A stretch of DNA of 42,034 nucleotides from assembly GCA_015058205.1 (NCBI GenBank), contig SVCS01000003.1, positions 1-42,034 on the forward strand, given 5' to 3'. Positions within the stretch are counted from its first letter, which is position 1. Every line of letters starts with the position of its first letter. Below are positions 1-9,753 of this stretch, in pieces. Origin of the DNA: Clostridiales bacterium. Its GTDB lineage: Bacteria > Bacillota > Clostridia > Peptostreptococcales > Anaerovoracaceae. The position numbers and the translations under genes were made by a program. A model generated the notes under the pieces. The model worked only from the letters and a program-made list of their open reading frames with translations. It did not search any database and was not told where the DNA came from.

Positions 1-2
1 CG

Positions 3-407
3 ATGATGGGTATCGCTGACAAAGCCAAGAAATACCCGGATGAACTGTCTGCCGGAGAGCAGCAGCGTGTTGCGATTGCCAGAGCAATCGTAAACAGACC
101 TAAGATCCTCATCGCAGATGAGCCGACAGGAAATCTGGATCCTGATACAGCATGGGAGATCATGCAGCTTTTGAATCAGATCAATCAGCTTGGAACCACA
201 ATTCTCATGGTAACCCATGCGAAGGATATCGTGGATAAAATGGAGAAACGTGTCATTGCCATTGAGAAGGGCCGTATTGTTCGTGATGAAACAGGAATGT
301 ATGGTTATAAAGAGGCATTGGAAGATGCAACGAGCGCATTTGACACCATGCCAATGAATTCACGGGGCACGTTCAAAGCGGGATTCAGGAGAGGAGGCCG
401 AAGCTGA
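3..407 (+). CDS. ftsE: Cell division ATP-binding protein FtsE, C-terminal part (5' end outside window)
   Basis: ABC signature [14 protein letters not shown], Walker [14 protein letters not shown]-loop MVTHAKD; overlaps the ftsX start (TGATG). Confidence 0.9.
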   Translation: MMGIADKAKKYPDELSAGEQQRVAIARAIVNRPKILIADEPTGNLDPDTAWEIMQLLNQINQLGTTILMVTHAKDIVDKMEKRVIAIEKGRIVRDETGMYGYKEALEDATSAFDTMPMNSRGTFKAGFRRGGRS

Positions 408-1297
408 TGAAAACATTTGCTTACACCCTGAAACAGGCCTTCATCCAGTTCGGCAGAAACAGAAGCATGTCGGTGATTTCTATTTTTGCAATCACATGCA
501 TGATGCTGATACTCAGCCTGTTCTTTATCCTGTTTATCAACGTCAATGCTGCTGCGGAAACAGTCAAAGGTGATTACGATTCGATTGAAATTTTCCTTCT
601 CGACACGACAACCGAGGAGGATGCGCAGGCCATGGCCGATGACATGAAACAGCAGGATGGTGTTTCCGATGCCTACTACAAGACAAAAGAAGAAGCCATG
701 GCGGAGTTTAAGGCGAGATGGGGTGAGAATGGGTATTTGCTCGACAGTCTGGAAGACAATCCTCTGCCGAATTCGGTAGTTGTGATGATAGATGATCTGG
801 AAAAAGCGGATGCATTGGCGGAGCATGCTGCAGGATATGCAGGCATCGAAGACGTCAAATATTATAAGAGCACCGTGGATAAGCTCCTCAGAGCGACGAA
901 ATTCATTCAGATTTCTGCAATCGTGATTATGATATTCCTCATCATTGTTTCTATCATCGTCGTTTCGAATACGATCAAACTGACTGTATTCAACAGAGCA
1001 GAAGAAATCAGCATTATGAAATACGTCGGTGCAACAAACTGGTTCATCAGAGGACCTTTCCTCGTGGAAGGAATCCTCATCGGTGTGATTTCGGCAGGGA
1101 TATCCCTTGCGATCACATATCTTGTTTATGATCAGATTGTTGAAACGATTGGTGATCAGGCATACCAGATGCTTTCAATGCCGATGGTTCCTGTTGGATT
1201 CCTCATCTACAATTTCGCATGGATATTCCTCGCGCTCGGCGTGAGCATCGGTTCCTGCGGAAGTATTATTTCCATGAGGAAGTTCCTGAATGCATAA
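407..1297 (+). CDS. ftsX: Cell division protein FtsX (permease-like)
   Basis: Directly after ftsE; N-terminal TM, extracellular domain, then three TM segments with the KLTVFNRAEEISIMKYVGATNWFIRGPFLVEG motif typical of FtsX. Confidence 0.93.
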   Translation: MKTFAYTLKQAFIQFGRNRSMSVISIFAITCMMLILSLFFILFINVNAAAETVKGDYDSIEIFLLDTTTEEDAQAMADDMKQQDGVSDAYYKTKEEAMAEFKARWGENGYLLDSLEDNPLPNSVVVMIDDLEKADALAEHAAGYAGIEDVKYYKSTVDKLLRATKFIQISAIVIMIFLIIVSIIVVSNTIKLTVFNRAEEISIMKYVGATNWFIRGPFLVEGILIGVISAGISLAITYLVYDQIVETIGDQAYQMLSMPMVPVGFLIYNFAWIFLALGVSIGSCGSIISMRKFLNA

Positions 1298-1303
1298 TTG
1301 CAG

Positions 1304-2401
1304 ATGAGAGTGTTATCAGTTATGAAGAAGAAAACAGCAGTTATAATTTCATTCATGCTTGTATTGTGCTTTTCTTTTGGAGCATCTGAAGTTTTTGCGA
1401 CACCTCTTTCTGAACTTCAGGATGAAATCGATCAAAAGCAGGAAGAACTGAAGGAAGGGCAGAAGAAAGAAAAGGATCTTTCAAAACAAGTCAATTCCCT
1501 GGAAGAAACGATCTATGAACTGAATGATCAGATCGAAGTTTCGGAGGGTGAACTTGAAGTACTCAAAAAAGATCTGAAGGAAGCACAGGAGAAAGTTGAT
1601 GCTCAGAATGAGGAATTAGGAATCCGTCTTCGTGCCATGTACAAGAATGGTTCCGTCGGATTTATGGATGTCCTCATGAATTCAAACAGTTTCTCTGAGT
1701 TTTTGACCAATATGGATCTTGTACAGAAGATCTATGCATCTGACAAGGATGTCCTGGAAGAACTTCAGGATTCCCATGATAAGATCGAAAAGAAGAAAAA
1801 CAAAGTGGAAAAGCTCTCAAAAGAGCTGAAAGATTCCAAACAGGCCGCGCAATCCAATATGGCAGCAGTGGAAGCAGAAAAGCAGAAGATTGCAAAGGAC
1901 AATGAGAAGACTGCAGCTATGCTGGATGATCTGGAAAATGAAGCCGCAGCAGAAGCAGCCAGACTCGCGTCTTCCGCACAAAGCGGTGCAACCAGCAGCA
2001 GCAGTACTTCCTCCTACGGCGGCGGTGCATTTGCTTGGCCTGCTTCTGGTACAATTTCATCCGGTTACGGATGGCGTATCTGTCCGTTCCACGGAAGAGA
2101 ATTCCATGGCGCGATCGATATCGCAGCGAACTCCGGATCCGCAATCGTAGCAGCAGCTGATGGCAAAGTTATCAGAGCAGGTTGGAACGGAGGTTTCGGC
2201 AACTCTATACAGATTGACCATGGCGGCGGCCTGGTTACTATGTATAATCACTGTTCCGGATTTGCAGTATCTGTTGGACAGACTGTTTCCAAAGGGCAGA
2301 CAATCGCATATGTAGGATCGACGGGATCTTCTACAGGCCCGCATCTTGACTTCAGAGTATTCAAAGACGGAACAACTCAGAATCCAAATTCATATCTCTA
2401 A
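1304..2401 (+). CDS. Secreted coiled-coil M23 family peptidoglycan hydrolase (EnvC/PcsB-like FtsEX partner)
   Basis: Signal peptide, long N-terminal coiled coil, C-terminal LytM/M23 domain (HGREFHGAIDIAA...GPHLDFRVFKDG). Start may be 1304 or 1322 rather than TTG 1298. Confidence 0.88.
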   Translation: MRVLSVMKKKTAVIISFMLVLCFSFGASEVFATPLSELQDEIDQKQEELKEGQKKEKDLSKQVNSLEETIYELNDQIEVSEGELEVLKKDLKEAQEKVDAQNEELGIRLRAMYKNGSVGFMDVLMNSNSFSEFLTNMDLVQKIYASDKDVLEELQDSHDKIEKKKNKVEKLSKELKDSKQAAQSNMAAVEAEKQKIAKDNEKTAAMLDDLENEAAAEAARLASSAQSGATSSSSTSSYGGGAFAWPASGTISSGYGWRICPFHGREFHGAIDIAANSGSAIVAAADGKVIRAGWNGGFGNSIQIDHGGGLVTMYNHCSGFAVSVGQTVSKGQTIAYVGSTGSSTGPHLDFRVFKDGTTQNPNSYL

Positions 2402-2403
2402 AC

Positions 2404-4113
2404 ATGAAAAAAACAGAAGATATTATCAATGAAATACTGAATAAACGAGGCATATTAAGTGAAGAAGACAGAGAGGAATTTCTCTCTGTAAGGCCGAAAC
2501 GTACCTATGATCCATTCCTGCTTGACAGTATGAAAGCGGGAGTGGATTTACTGATATCTGCTGTAAAAAACGGAGACCGTATATGCATTTATGGTGATTA
2601 CGATGCTGATGGCGTCACGGCATCTACCGTTATGGCCTGCGGTGTATCCGCGCTGACAGACAATTGGTTCTTCTACATTCCATCCAGATTCGAGGAGGGA
2701 TATGGACTTAATATTGCTGCCATCGATAAGATTATGGAACGTGGCGCAGATTTGATTATCACAGTCGACTGCGGATGTGTTTCAAAGAAAGAAGTAGAGT
2801 ACGCAAAAGCCAAAGGACTCAAGGTCATTGTCACAGATCATCACAATATTGAAGATACGATCGCAGACGGAATCGTCATTGATCCTAAGAAACCTCAGAA
2901 GTTCATGCTTGAAGAGGGGAAAGAATTATATCCATGTCAGGATCTCGCTGGATGCGGAGTTGCATTCAAGTTTCTTCAAGCATTGCAGAGAACAGCAGAT
3001 CTTCCTCGCAAGGTACTGAACGACGCCCTTGACATGGTAGCAGTTGGAACCATTGGGGACATCGTGCCTTTGCGTGATGAGAACAGAACACTTGTCAAAT
3101 ATGGAGTAGATGCGGCAAACAGCGGCCGCAGGATCTCCCTGTCCAGACTGGCAAAGGCTATTTCCATTGAAGAAATGACATCTACGAATATCGCATTTGC
3201 CGTTGTGCCTCATATCAATGCGACAGGCAGGATGGCTTCGGCGATGACCGCTTTAGAACTGTTCAACACAACTGATGCAAGGACCATCGATGAAAAAGTG
3301 AATGCTATGATTGGCTACAACAGGCAGCGGAAGAACATTCAGGAGGATGCTTTCAGAAGATGCAATGAGTTGATTCATGGTGAAGAGGACTTCATTCTGC
3401 TCAGCATCAGCGATATCCATGAAGGCATTGCAGGTATCGTTGCCGGAAAAATCAAGGACCAGTACTACAGGCCTGTCATCATTGTGACTCCGTCAGAAGA
3501 AAAAGGACGCATCAGTGATGATGTTACACTTCTGAAAGGAACTGGCAGAAGTATCGACGGTGTCAATATATATGATTTATTAAACAGACACAGTGAATTG
3601 TTTATCAGATTTGGAGGTCACAGCAAAGCTTGTGGTTTTCTAATGGAGGCAGGGAATTTTGAAAGCCTTTGTGATGCTCTGAATAAGGACGTTGAAAATC
3701 TTCTCATAGAAAATCCGAATTTGTTCAGCAGAACCATTAGCATTGATATGGAGATTTCTCCAGAAGACGTGACCGTTGAACTGGCAAAAGAACTCAAGAA
3801 GATTGCTCCATTTGGAGAGGGAAATCCAGTTCCCCGTTTTATGATGAAAAATGTGGACATTCGCAATCTGGCATATATGGGCAGCGATCACACACATGCC
3901 CGTTTCAGTGCCTGCACACAGAGAGAAAGCTGCGGGCAGAAAGATCAGCGGTATGCCTATGCTGAATGTGTGCTGTTCAGAAAGGCGCAGGAAATCAAAC
4001 CATTGCTTGAAGGCGGCGAGAAAGTTGACGTAGCAGGAAACATCAATTATCAGGTCTGGAAAGGACAGGAGAGAGTGCAGTTTATAGTTGAAAATATTGA
4101 GAAATCATTCTGA
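2404..4113 (+). CDS. recJ: Single-stranded-DNA-specific exonuclease RecJ
   Basis: DHH phosphoesterase motifs YGDYDADGVTAS, ITVDCGC, VTDHH; DHHA1 region RFGGHSKACGF. Confidence 0.92.
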   Translation: MKKTEDIINEILNKRGILSEEDREEFLSVRPKRTYDPFLLDSMKAGVDLLISAVKNGDRICIYGDYDADGVTASTVMACGVSALTDNWFFYIPSRFEEGYGLNIAAIDKIMERGADLIITVDCGCVSKKEVEYAKAKGLKVIVTDHHNIEDTIADGIVIDPKKPQKFMLEEGKELYPCQDLAGCGVAFKFLQALQRTADLPRKVLNDALDMVAVGTIGDIVPLRDENRTLVKYGVDAANSGRRISLSRLAKAISIEEMTSTNIAFAVVPHINATGRMASAMTALELFNTTDARTIDEKVNAMIGYNRQRKNIQEDAFRRCNELIHGEEDFILLSISDIHEGIAGIVAGKIKDQYYRPVIIVTPSEEKGRISDDVTLLKGTGRSIDGVNIYDLLNRHSELFIRFGGHSKACGFLMEAGNFESLCDALNKDVENLLIENPNLFSRTISIDMEISPEDVTVELAKELKKIAPFGEGNPVPRFMMKNVDIRNLAYMGSDHTHARFSACTQRESCGQKDQRYAYAECVLFRKAQEIKPLLEGGEKVDVAGNINYQVWKGQERVQFIVENIEKSF

Positions 4114-4120
4114 GGTGACT

Positions 4121-5248
4121 ATGCAGATTAAAAAGAAAAACTTCATACTCATCATAGTAGGTGTATTTTTTGCAGGTGCAATTCTAATGGGAGCTGTCTG
4201 TGCTACATTGCTGCATTCTCCGGGATATGCAATTACAAGTGATGAAAAACTAACTGAGATCAAAGGATATATCGACAAGTATTATCTGAAAGAATATGAT
4301 GAGAAGGATTTAGTGGAGGGTGCCTATGAAGGATATGTGGCAGGTCTTGGTGACCCGTATTCTAACTATATGTCAAAAGAGGATTATGAATCATGGATGG
4401 CATCAGCAACAGGCAACTATTCTGGCGTAGGTATTACATTTTCTGAAAATGAAGACGGTAACTTCCAGGTGATTGAAGTCAACCCGGGATCTCCTGCTGA
4501 GAAAGCAGGCGTTGTTCCTGAAGACTTGATCCTTGCTGTGGATGGACAGACCTATACGGATTCCGACGTGATGGCAGCTGCCATAAGAGGAAAGAAGGGC
4601 ACAGAAGTAACGCTGATTCTGTTCCACGACGGGAAAGAAAAAGAAGTGAAGATGATGCGTGATAATATCATTCTTCAGAGCGTCACTTGGGAAATGCTTG
4701 ATGATTCTATTGGTTATATCAAAATCAGTTCATTTATAAACAATACGGGCAAGGAGTTCAAAGAAGCCCTTCAAGCAATAGAACAGAATAAAGCAAAAGG
4801 CCTTATACTTGATTTGAGGAATAACGGCGGCGGTCTCGTAGATGCGAGCGTTGATGTCGCAGATGAATTTCTCGACGAGGGCGTCGTTTGTTATGTCGAA
4901 GACAAGAATGGGAATACAGAAACCTATAAAGCTTACGACGGTAAAACTAACATTCCGGCAGTGATTCTGATCAATGAATCTTCTGCATCTGCATCGGAGA
5001 TACTGGCAGGCGCGCTGAAGGATAACGGATATGAAATCGTAGGAACAAAATCCTTCGGAAAAGGTGTCATTCAAACGACAATCGAGATGGAAGATGGATC
5101 CGCTCTCAAGCTCACGATTATGCAATATCTTTCACCGGATAAGCATGTCATACACGAAAAAGGAATCAAGCCGACTGTGAAGGTGAAAGATAAGGAGAAG
5201 ACGGAAGCTGACGAACAGCTGGAAAAAGCAGAAGAGCTTCTGAAATAA
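4121..5248 (+). CDS. S41 family C-terminal processing peptidase (CtpA-like) with PDZ domain
   Basis: N-terminal TM, PDZ (GVGITFSENEDGNFQVIEVNPGSPAEKAGV), catalytic NESSASASEILAGALKDN and GTKSFGKGVIQT. Start moved to ATG 4121, preceded by gaggtgact. Confidence 0.9.
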   Translation: MQIKKKNFILIIVGVFFAGAILMGAVCATLLHSPGYAITSDEKLTEIKGYIDKYYLKEYDEKDLVEGAYEGYVAGLGDPYSNYMSKEDYESWMASATGNYSGVGITFSENEDGNFQVIEVNPGSPAEKAGVVPEDLILAVDGQTYTDSDVMAAAIRGKKGTEVTLILFHDGKEKEVKMMRDNIILQSVTWEMLDDSIGYIKISSFINNTGKEFKEALQAIEQNKAKGLILDLRNNGGGLVDASVDVADEFLDEGVVCYVEDKNGNTETYKAYDGKTNIPAVILINESSASASEILAGALKDNGYEIVGTKSFGKGVIQTTIEMEDGSALKLTIMQYLSPDKHVIHEKGIKPTVKVKDKEKTEADEQLEKAEELLK

Positions 5249-5303
5249 TTATCATTGGATTGTTCTTTAATTGTCTAAACTTCATCAGATACTTTCCTTC
5301 ATC

Positions 5304-5332
5304 TTGACTTTACAACGTGAAAGTGCTATAGT
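5304..5332 (+). promoter_or_regulatory. Sigma70-type promoter for the yerC-like gene
   Basis: TTGACT (5304-5309), 17 nt spacer, TATAGT (5327-5332). Confidence 0.7.
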
Positions 5333-5360
5333 GCAAACAGAGGGAAAAGGAGGTGTCGTT

Positions 5361-5660
5361 ATGGCATATGAGTCTAAATTCAAGAGAGACGATATCGATG
5401 AGTTGTTCAAAGCCGTTCTTCTGTTAGAGGATGAAGAAGACTGCTACCGGTTTTTCGAGGATATCTGCACCATCAATGAGATACATGCCATTGCGCAGAG
5501 GCTGCAGGTAGCTAAACTTCTTTCCGAAAACAAAACGTACAATGAAATTGAAGGTATCACGAAAGCGTCAACGGCAACAATCAGCAGAATCAACAAGTGT
5601 CTTGTATATGGAGCTGATGGTTACCAGAGAATCCTTGCCAGAATGAAAGAGCAGGAATAA
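5361..5660 (+). CDS. YerC/YecD family TrpR-related DNA-binding protein
   Basis: TrpR-like HTH (AIAQRLQVAKLLSENKTYNEIEGITKASTATISRINKCL); start ATG 5361 after aggaggtg. Confidence 0.85.
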   Translation: MAYESKFKRDDIDELFKAVLLLEDEEDCYRFFEDICTINEIHAIAQRLQVAKLLSENKTYNEIEGITKASTATISRINKCLVYGADGYQRILARMKEQE

Positions 5661-5684
5661 CAGACGTAGTAAAGTATTAGCATC

Positions 5685-5720
5685 AAAAGGCGTGTCATTT
5701 ATTTTGTCACGCCTTTTATG
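5685..5720 (+). terminator. Rho-independent terminator after the yerC-like gene
   Basis: aaaaggcgtg ... cacgcctttt inverted repeat. Confidence 0.75.
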
Positions 5721-5734
5721 TTATAATTTAGTGT

Positions 5735-6295
5735 ATGAAACTGTATGTGATCAAAGATTACAAAAAAGCTTTTCCTGCATTAAAGGGTAAAGAACTGACC
5801 GATGCTCTGATCAGGCATTGTCTTGGCTGTGAAGATGCTGTTATTACGAGAAACGAACGAGGCAAGCCCTTCGTATGCCATCCTGGACAGGTTTCAGGTG
5901 ATAACAGAGTGTTCATATCAGTATCTCACAGCAAAGATACTTTTGCCATGATTGAAGCAGACAGGAATGTTGGTTTGGACATACAGTATCATAGAAATGT
6001 CAAAGCTGACAGGATCGCAGCACGCTGCTTCACGGAAGATGAAACAGCTTATGCGGCAGCTGATGGATGGGGCAGCAGTTTTTACAAGCTGTGGACACGT
6101 AAGGAAGCCTACAGCAAGTACACGGGTCTTGGTCTGGAGCAGATCATGAAAAGAGAAGACGTGCTTGAAAGGAAAGATGTTTCTTTCCGGGACCTTCGCC
6201 TTGATGACGGCTGTTTTTGCGCTGTATGCACGGGAACAGAGGAAGGAGATGCATCAGATGAAATTCAGATTTCTTATGGAAAACAAAACCTATAA
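5735..6295 (+). CDS. 4'-phosphopantetheinyl transferase (Sfp type)
   Basis: VFISVSHSKDTFAMIEADRNVGLDIQ and FTEDE...FYKLWTRKEAYSKYTGLGL motifs. Confidence 0.88.
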   Translation: MKLYVIKDYKKAFPALKGKELTDALIRHCLGCEDAVITRNERGKPFVCHPGQVSGDNRVFISVSHSKDTFAMIEADRNVGLDIQYHRNVKADRIAARCFTEDETAYAAADGWGSSFYKLWTRKEAYSKYTGLGLEQIMKREDVLERKDVSFRDLRLDDGCFCAVCTGTEEGDASDEIQISYGKQNL

Positions 6296-7100
6296 AGATA
6301 AAACCACAGCGGAACACGGCCTTTCCATCTACATTGAGGCCCAGGGGAAAAAGATCCTCTTCGATGCAGGAGCAACGAATCTGTTCGCAGTCAATGCGGC
6401 GAATATGGGCGTGGATCTGAGTGCGGTCGATTTTGCGGTTGTAAGTCATGGGCACTATGATCATACAGGCGGCTTCCCGATGTTTCACGATATCAATCCG
6501 AATGCTCCTGTTTACATCCACAGAAACGCGCTGCGGGTCGTTTATGGAACGGAAGGCGGTCCTCTCGGAGACGGAGGTGTTTTGGAGAAGGAACCGTGCA
6601 GCATTGCCTGGAGCGACAGTGAACTGAAAGCACTTGCAGATCAGCTTTTGTTCACAGACGGTCCAGTTGAAATCACAGAGAATATCAAAATCACAGGAAC
6701 CATACCGTTTGCAGAAGGATTTAAAGAAACGGACTATTTCTACTATTACGAAGGTGGAGAGCTGATTCAGGATGACATGTCCCATGAGCAGTGTCTGGTC
6801 ATCAGAGAACCGGAAGGACTCTACATATTCTCCGGATGCAGCCATAGAGGTGTCATCAGCGCACTGAATGCCGGCAAAAGTATGTTCCCGGGTGAGAAGG
6901 TCGCGGCTTTCATTGCAGGAATGCATCTGTATGCGACGACAAAAGAAGACAGGCAGAGAGTTGTCGACGAGATTACAGCTGAAGAAATCGGTACAGTGAT
7001 ACCAGTACACTGCACTGGCATGGATGCTCTATGTGAGCTGAAGCTGATGCTTGGTGACAAGTGCAAAATCATGTCAACAGGAGATGAATATCTGATTTAA
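6258..7100 (+). CDS. MBL-fold metallohydrolase (7,8-dihydropterin synthase/MBL-like)
   Basis: AVVSHGHYDHTGGF metal motif, downstream SGCSHRG and VIPVHCTG. Start 6258 preferred: ggaaggag upstream, MKFRFLMENKT N-terminus. Confidence 0.8.
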   Translation: MKFRFLMENKTYKDKTTAEHGLSIYIEAQGKKILFDAGATNLFAVNAANMGVDLSAVDFAVVSHGHYDHTGGFPMFHDINPNAPVYIHRNALRVVYGTEGGPLGDGGVLEKEPCSIAWSDSELKALADQLLFTDGPVEITENIKITGTIPFAEGFKETDYFYYYEGGELIQDDMSHEQCLVIREPEGLYIFSGCSHRGVISALNAGKSMFPGEKVAAFIAGMHLYATTKEDRQRVVDEITAEEIGTVIPVHCTGMDALCELKLMLGDKCKIMSTGDEYLI

Positions 7101-7105
7101 GAACT

Positions 7106-7573
7106 ATGGACGCCCTGGAAAAAGCAACATCATATTTGAACAGAAAATCTCATACAGAGAAAGAGGTGAAGGATTATCTTCTGCGCAAAGGTTATGAAGA
7201 GGACGAGTCTGCAGAAGCGGTCCGCCGTCTTAAGGAGTATGGATATCTGAATGATCTCGCCTATGCAAAACTGTATTTTGAATATGGATTTGAGAAAGGA
7301 CGAGGCAAAGATCGCATCGTTCGGGAATTGGCAGGAAAAGGCGTTTCCAAAGACACGATTGAACAAGCCTACGATGATCTTGAAGATATACCTAATGAGG
7401 ATGAAATGGCTCGCCAAATCGCAGCACAGATACTATCTGAAGCAGGGAAAGAACCTAATGAAATGACTTATGAAGAGAAACAGAAGCTGCAGGCCAGAAT
7501 TGCCAGGAGACTGGCGTCAAGAGGGTTCAGCGGGAGCATCTGCTGGAGCACGGCTCGCGACGCAGTGAAATAA
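7106..7573 (+). CDS. recX: RecX family regulatory protein
   Basis: Helical repeats LNRKSHTEKEVKDYLLRKGYEEDESAEAVRRLKEYGYLNDLAYAKLYFE and GKGRDRIVRELAGKGVS-type motifs. Confidence 0.8.
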   Translation: MDALEKATSYLNRKSHTEKEVKDYLLRKGYEEDESAEAVRRLKEYGYLNDLAYAKLYFEYGFEKGRGKDRIVRELAGKGVSKDTIEQAYDDLEDIPNEDEMARQIAAQILSEAGKEPNEMTYEEKQKLQARIARRLASRGFSGSICWSTARDAVK

Positions 7574-8275
7574 TTGGAACAGAGTTGTGCAATGAAACAG
7601 CAGTATGAGAGAACAATCAGAATCATCGGAGAAGAAGGAATCGATAAGCTGTGCGGAAGCCGTGTGCTCATTTTTGGTGTAGGCGGCGTCGGCAGTTATG
7701 TTTGTGAAGGGCTGGCAAGAGCAGGCGTTGGTTCGCTTACCATTGTGGATAAAGATGTTGTGGATATCACCAACATCAACAGACAGATTCCTGCACTTCA
7801 TTCGACGATAGGCAAATCAAAAACAGAAGTGATGGCGCAGCGAATCCAGGATATCGATCCGGATTGCCAGGTGGAAGCCAAGGAACTGTTCTTCATGCCG
7901 GGCGGAGAAACGGATGATATTGATTTTGCATCGTATGATTATGTCGTAGATGCTGTAGATACGGTGACTGCGAAAATATATATTATTGAACGGGCACGGG
8001 AAGCCGGCGTTCCGGTGATTTCTTCTATGGGGACCGGGAACAAGTTGGATGGCGGTGCCTTCCGAATCACTACCATTGAAAAAACGAAGGTATGTCCTCT
8101 GGCCAAAGTCATGAGGAGAGAATTGAAGAAACGAGGCATCGAAGGCGTCAAAGTGCTCTATTCAGAAGAAGAGCCGAAAGCAACAGGTGGAAGCATCAGT
8201 TTTGTTCCGTCTGTGGCAGGGCTTCTGATAGCAGGTGAAGTGGTACGGGAAATACTAGATACAGAAGGGAAATAA
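7574..8275 (+). CDS. tcdA: ThiF/E1-like tRNA threonylcarbamoyladenosine dehydratase (TcdA/CsdL)
   Basis: VLIFGVGGVGSYVCEGLARAGVGSLTIVDKDVVDITNINRQ nucleotide-binding motif; DYVVDAVDTVTAK. Start 7574 or ATG 7592. Confidence 0.85.
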   Translation: MEQSCAMKQQYERTIRIIGEEGIDKLCGSRVLIFGVGGVGSYVCEGLARAGVGSLTIVDKDVVDITNINRQIPALHSTIGKSKTEVMAQRIQDIDPDCQVEAKELFFMPGGETDDIDFASYDYVVDAVDTVTAKIYIIERAREAGVPVISSMGTGNKLDGGAFRITTIEKTKVCPLAKVMRRELKKRGIEGVKVLYSEEEPKATGGSISFVPSVAGLLIAGEVVREILDTEGK

Positions 8276-8277
8276 GA

Positions 8278-8784
8278 ATGGATTACCGCACAGAACTGAT
8301 GAATATGATCAACAGGTTCAATATTGAATCTGTAGAAGAGTTTAAGGAAGCGGAGATGCGCATTGTCAGAGACTCCAGATTTTCCAGCATCCGAAAGAAA
8401 AAAGACTACGATGGACATGTGGCGATGCTGAGAAAAGTCAAAAGCAAGGCAAACAAAATCACTCCGAAGTCGATTGAGATCCCGGAGAGCGATGAATTGA
8501 CCCAAAGCCTCAGAAAAGCTTTTGAGAGATGTCTTGTGACATTCAGCGGTGTTTGCGATAGCTATGTGCAGATGCAGCTGGCTCTGAAAGGAAAATCAGA
8601 AGGAGAGTCGCTCAGCTATGGTCAGTACAAAGAAATCAACAATAAAGTGAAACATATGAGAGTCAAGCTGAATGAACAAATGCAGGATCTTGATGTTCTC
8701 TATGCAGAGTTTAACGAATACTCACAGATGGACAACAGCGAAGATCTGGCAGGTATTGAATATAAAACATACGATCAGCTGTAA
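8278..8784 (+). CDS. Conserved-looking hypothetical protein, 168 aa, helical and charged
   Basis: Intact ORF tightly packed between tcdA-like and rmuC-like genes on the same strand; no family recognised. Confidence 0.75.
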   Translation: MDYRTELMNMINRFNIESVEEFKEAEMRIVRDSRFSSIRKKKDYDGHVAMLRKVKSKANKITPKSIEIPESDELTQSLRKAFERCLVTFSGVCDSYVQMQLALKGKSEGESLSYGQYKEINNKVKHMRVKLNEQMQDLDVLYAEFNEYSQMDNSEDLAGIEYKTYDQL

Positions 8785-8818
8785 ACACAAAAGGGGATAG
8801 GGAAAGGAGGCATAATAC

Positions 8819-9751
8819 ATGGATGCAGTATTGATAGCGGTTATCATATCATCTGTCGTCATCATAGCAGTGCTTGTTATACTGATCGTATTGCTACGCA
8901 GTTCGATTGCAGGTATGGGAGAACGCGTCAGCGAAACACAGAGAGCATCAGGAGCGGTCATCAATCAGCAGCTCAATGAGGCTATGGCACAGATCAACCG
9001 CAACATAGGAGAGATGAGAAACCTGTCATCCGGCGTCGACGATCTCAAACGCCTGATGACGAATGTCAAGACGAGAGGTATTGTCGGCGAAGTGCAGCTT
9101 GGCGGAATTCTGGAAGAAATCCTCGCTCCCCAGCAATATGAGGAGAATGTAGCAGTGAAAGGAGACAGCGCCAGAGTGGAATACGCCGTCAGATTTCCTT
9201 CCGAGGATGGAGGCAATGTCTATCTTCCAATCGACTCCAAATTCCCGGGAGACGCGTATATGGAGCTTCTGGACGCCTATGATACGGGTGACAGAAGTAT
9301 GATTTTGAGCGCTACGGATCATCTTCGGAGAGCAGTGATCAAGTCGGCAAAGGATATCAGGACGAAATATATCTATCCGCCTTATACGACTGAGTTTGCA
9401 ATCATGTTCCTCCCCTTTGAGGGACTGTATGCAGAAGTTCTGCGGCTTGATCTGGTAGAACTGCTGCAGAGAGAATACAGAGTCAGCGTGGCAGGACCTA
9501 CCACAATGGCTGCCATACTGAACAGTTTCCAGCTTGGGTTCCGTTCTCTTGCCCTTCAACAGAGCTCTGGTGAGGTATGGGATACGCTGGAGAAAGTCAG
9601 AACAGAATTCGAAAAGTTTGATACTGTTCTGGAAGATACACAACATAGGTTAGACCAGGCGCAGAAAGATCTGGAAGCGCTGGTTGGAGTCAGAACAAGA
9701 AGCATCAGAAGAGCCCTTGATAAGGTTTCTGATTATTCAGACAAACATTAA
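8819..9751 (+). CDS. rmuC: RmuC family DNA recombination protein
   Basis: N-terminal TM; RmuC core KTRGIVGEVQLGGILEEILAPQQYEENV, LPIDSKFPGDAYMELLDA, FAIMFLPFEGLYAEVLR. Confidence 0.9.
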   Translation: MDAVLIAVIISSVVIIAVLVILIVLLRSSIAGMGERVSETQRASGAVINQQLNEAMAQINRNIGEMRNLSSGVDDLKRLMTNVKTRGIVGEVQLGGILEEILAPQQYEENVAVKGDSARVEYAVRFPSEDGGNVYLPIDSKFPGDAYMELLDAYDTGDRSMILSATDHLRRAVIKSAKDIRTKYIYPPYTTEFAIMFLPFEGLYAEVLRLDLVELLQREYRVSVAGPTTMAAILNSFQLGFRSLALQQSSGEVWDTLEKVRTEFEKFDTVLEDTQHRLDQAQKDLEALVGVRTRSIRRALDKVSDYSDKH

Positions 9752-9753
9752 AT

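Noticed and set aside
6144-7010. 288-aa minus-strand ORF antisense to the MBL hydrolase
   Set aside because: Plus strand encodes a recognisable enzyme with conserved metal motifs; the antisense translation is rich in Cys/Phe/Ile with no family signature.
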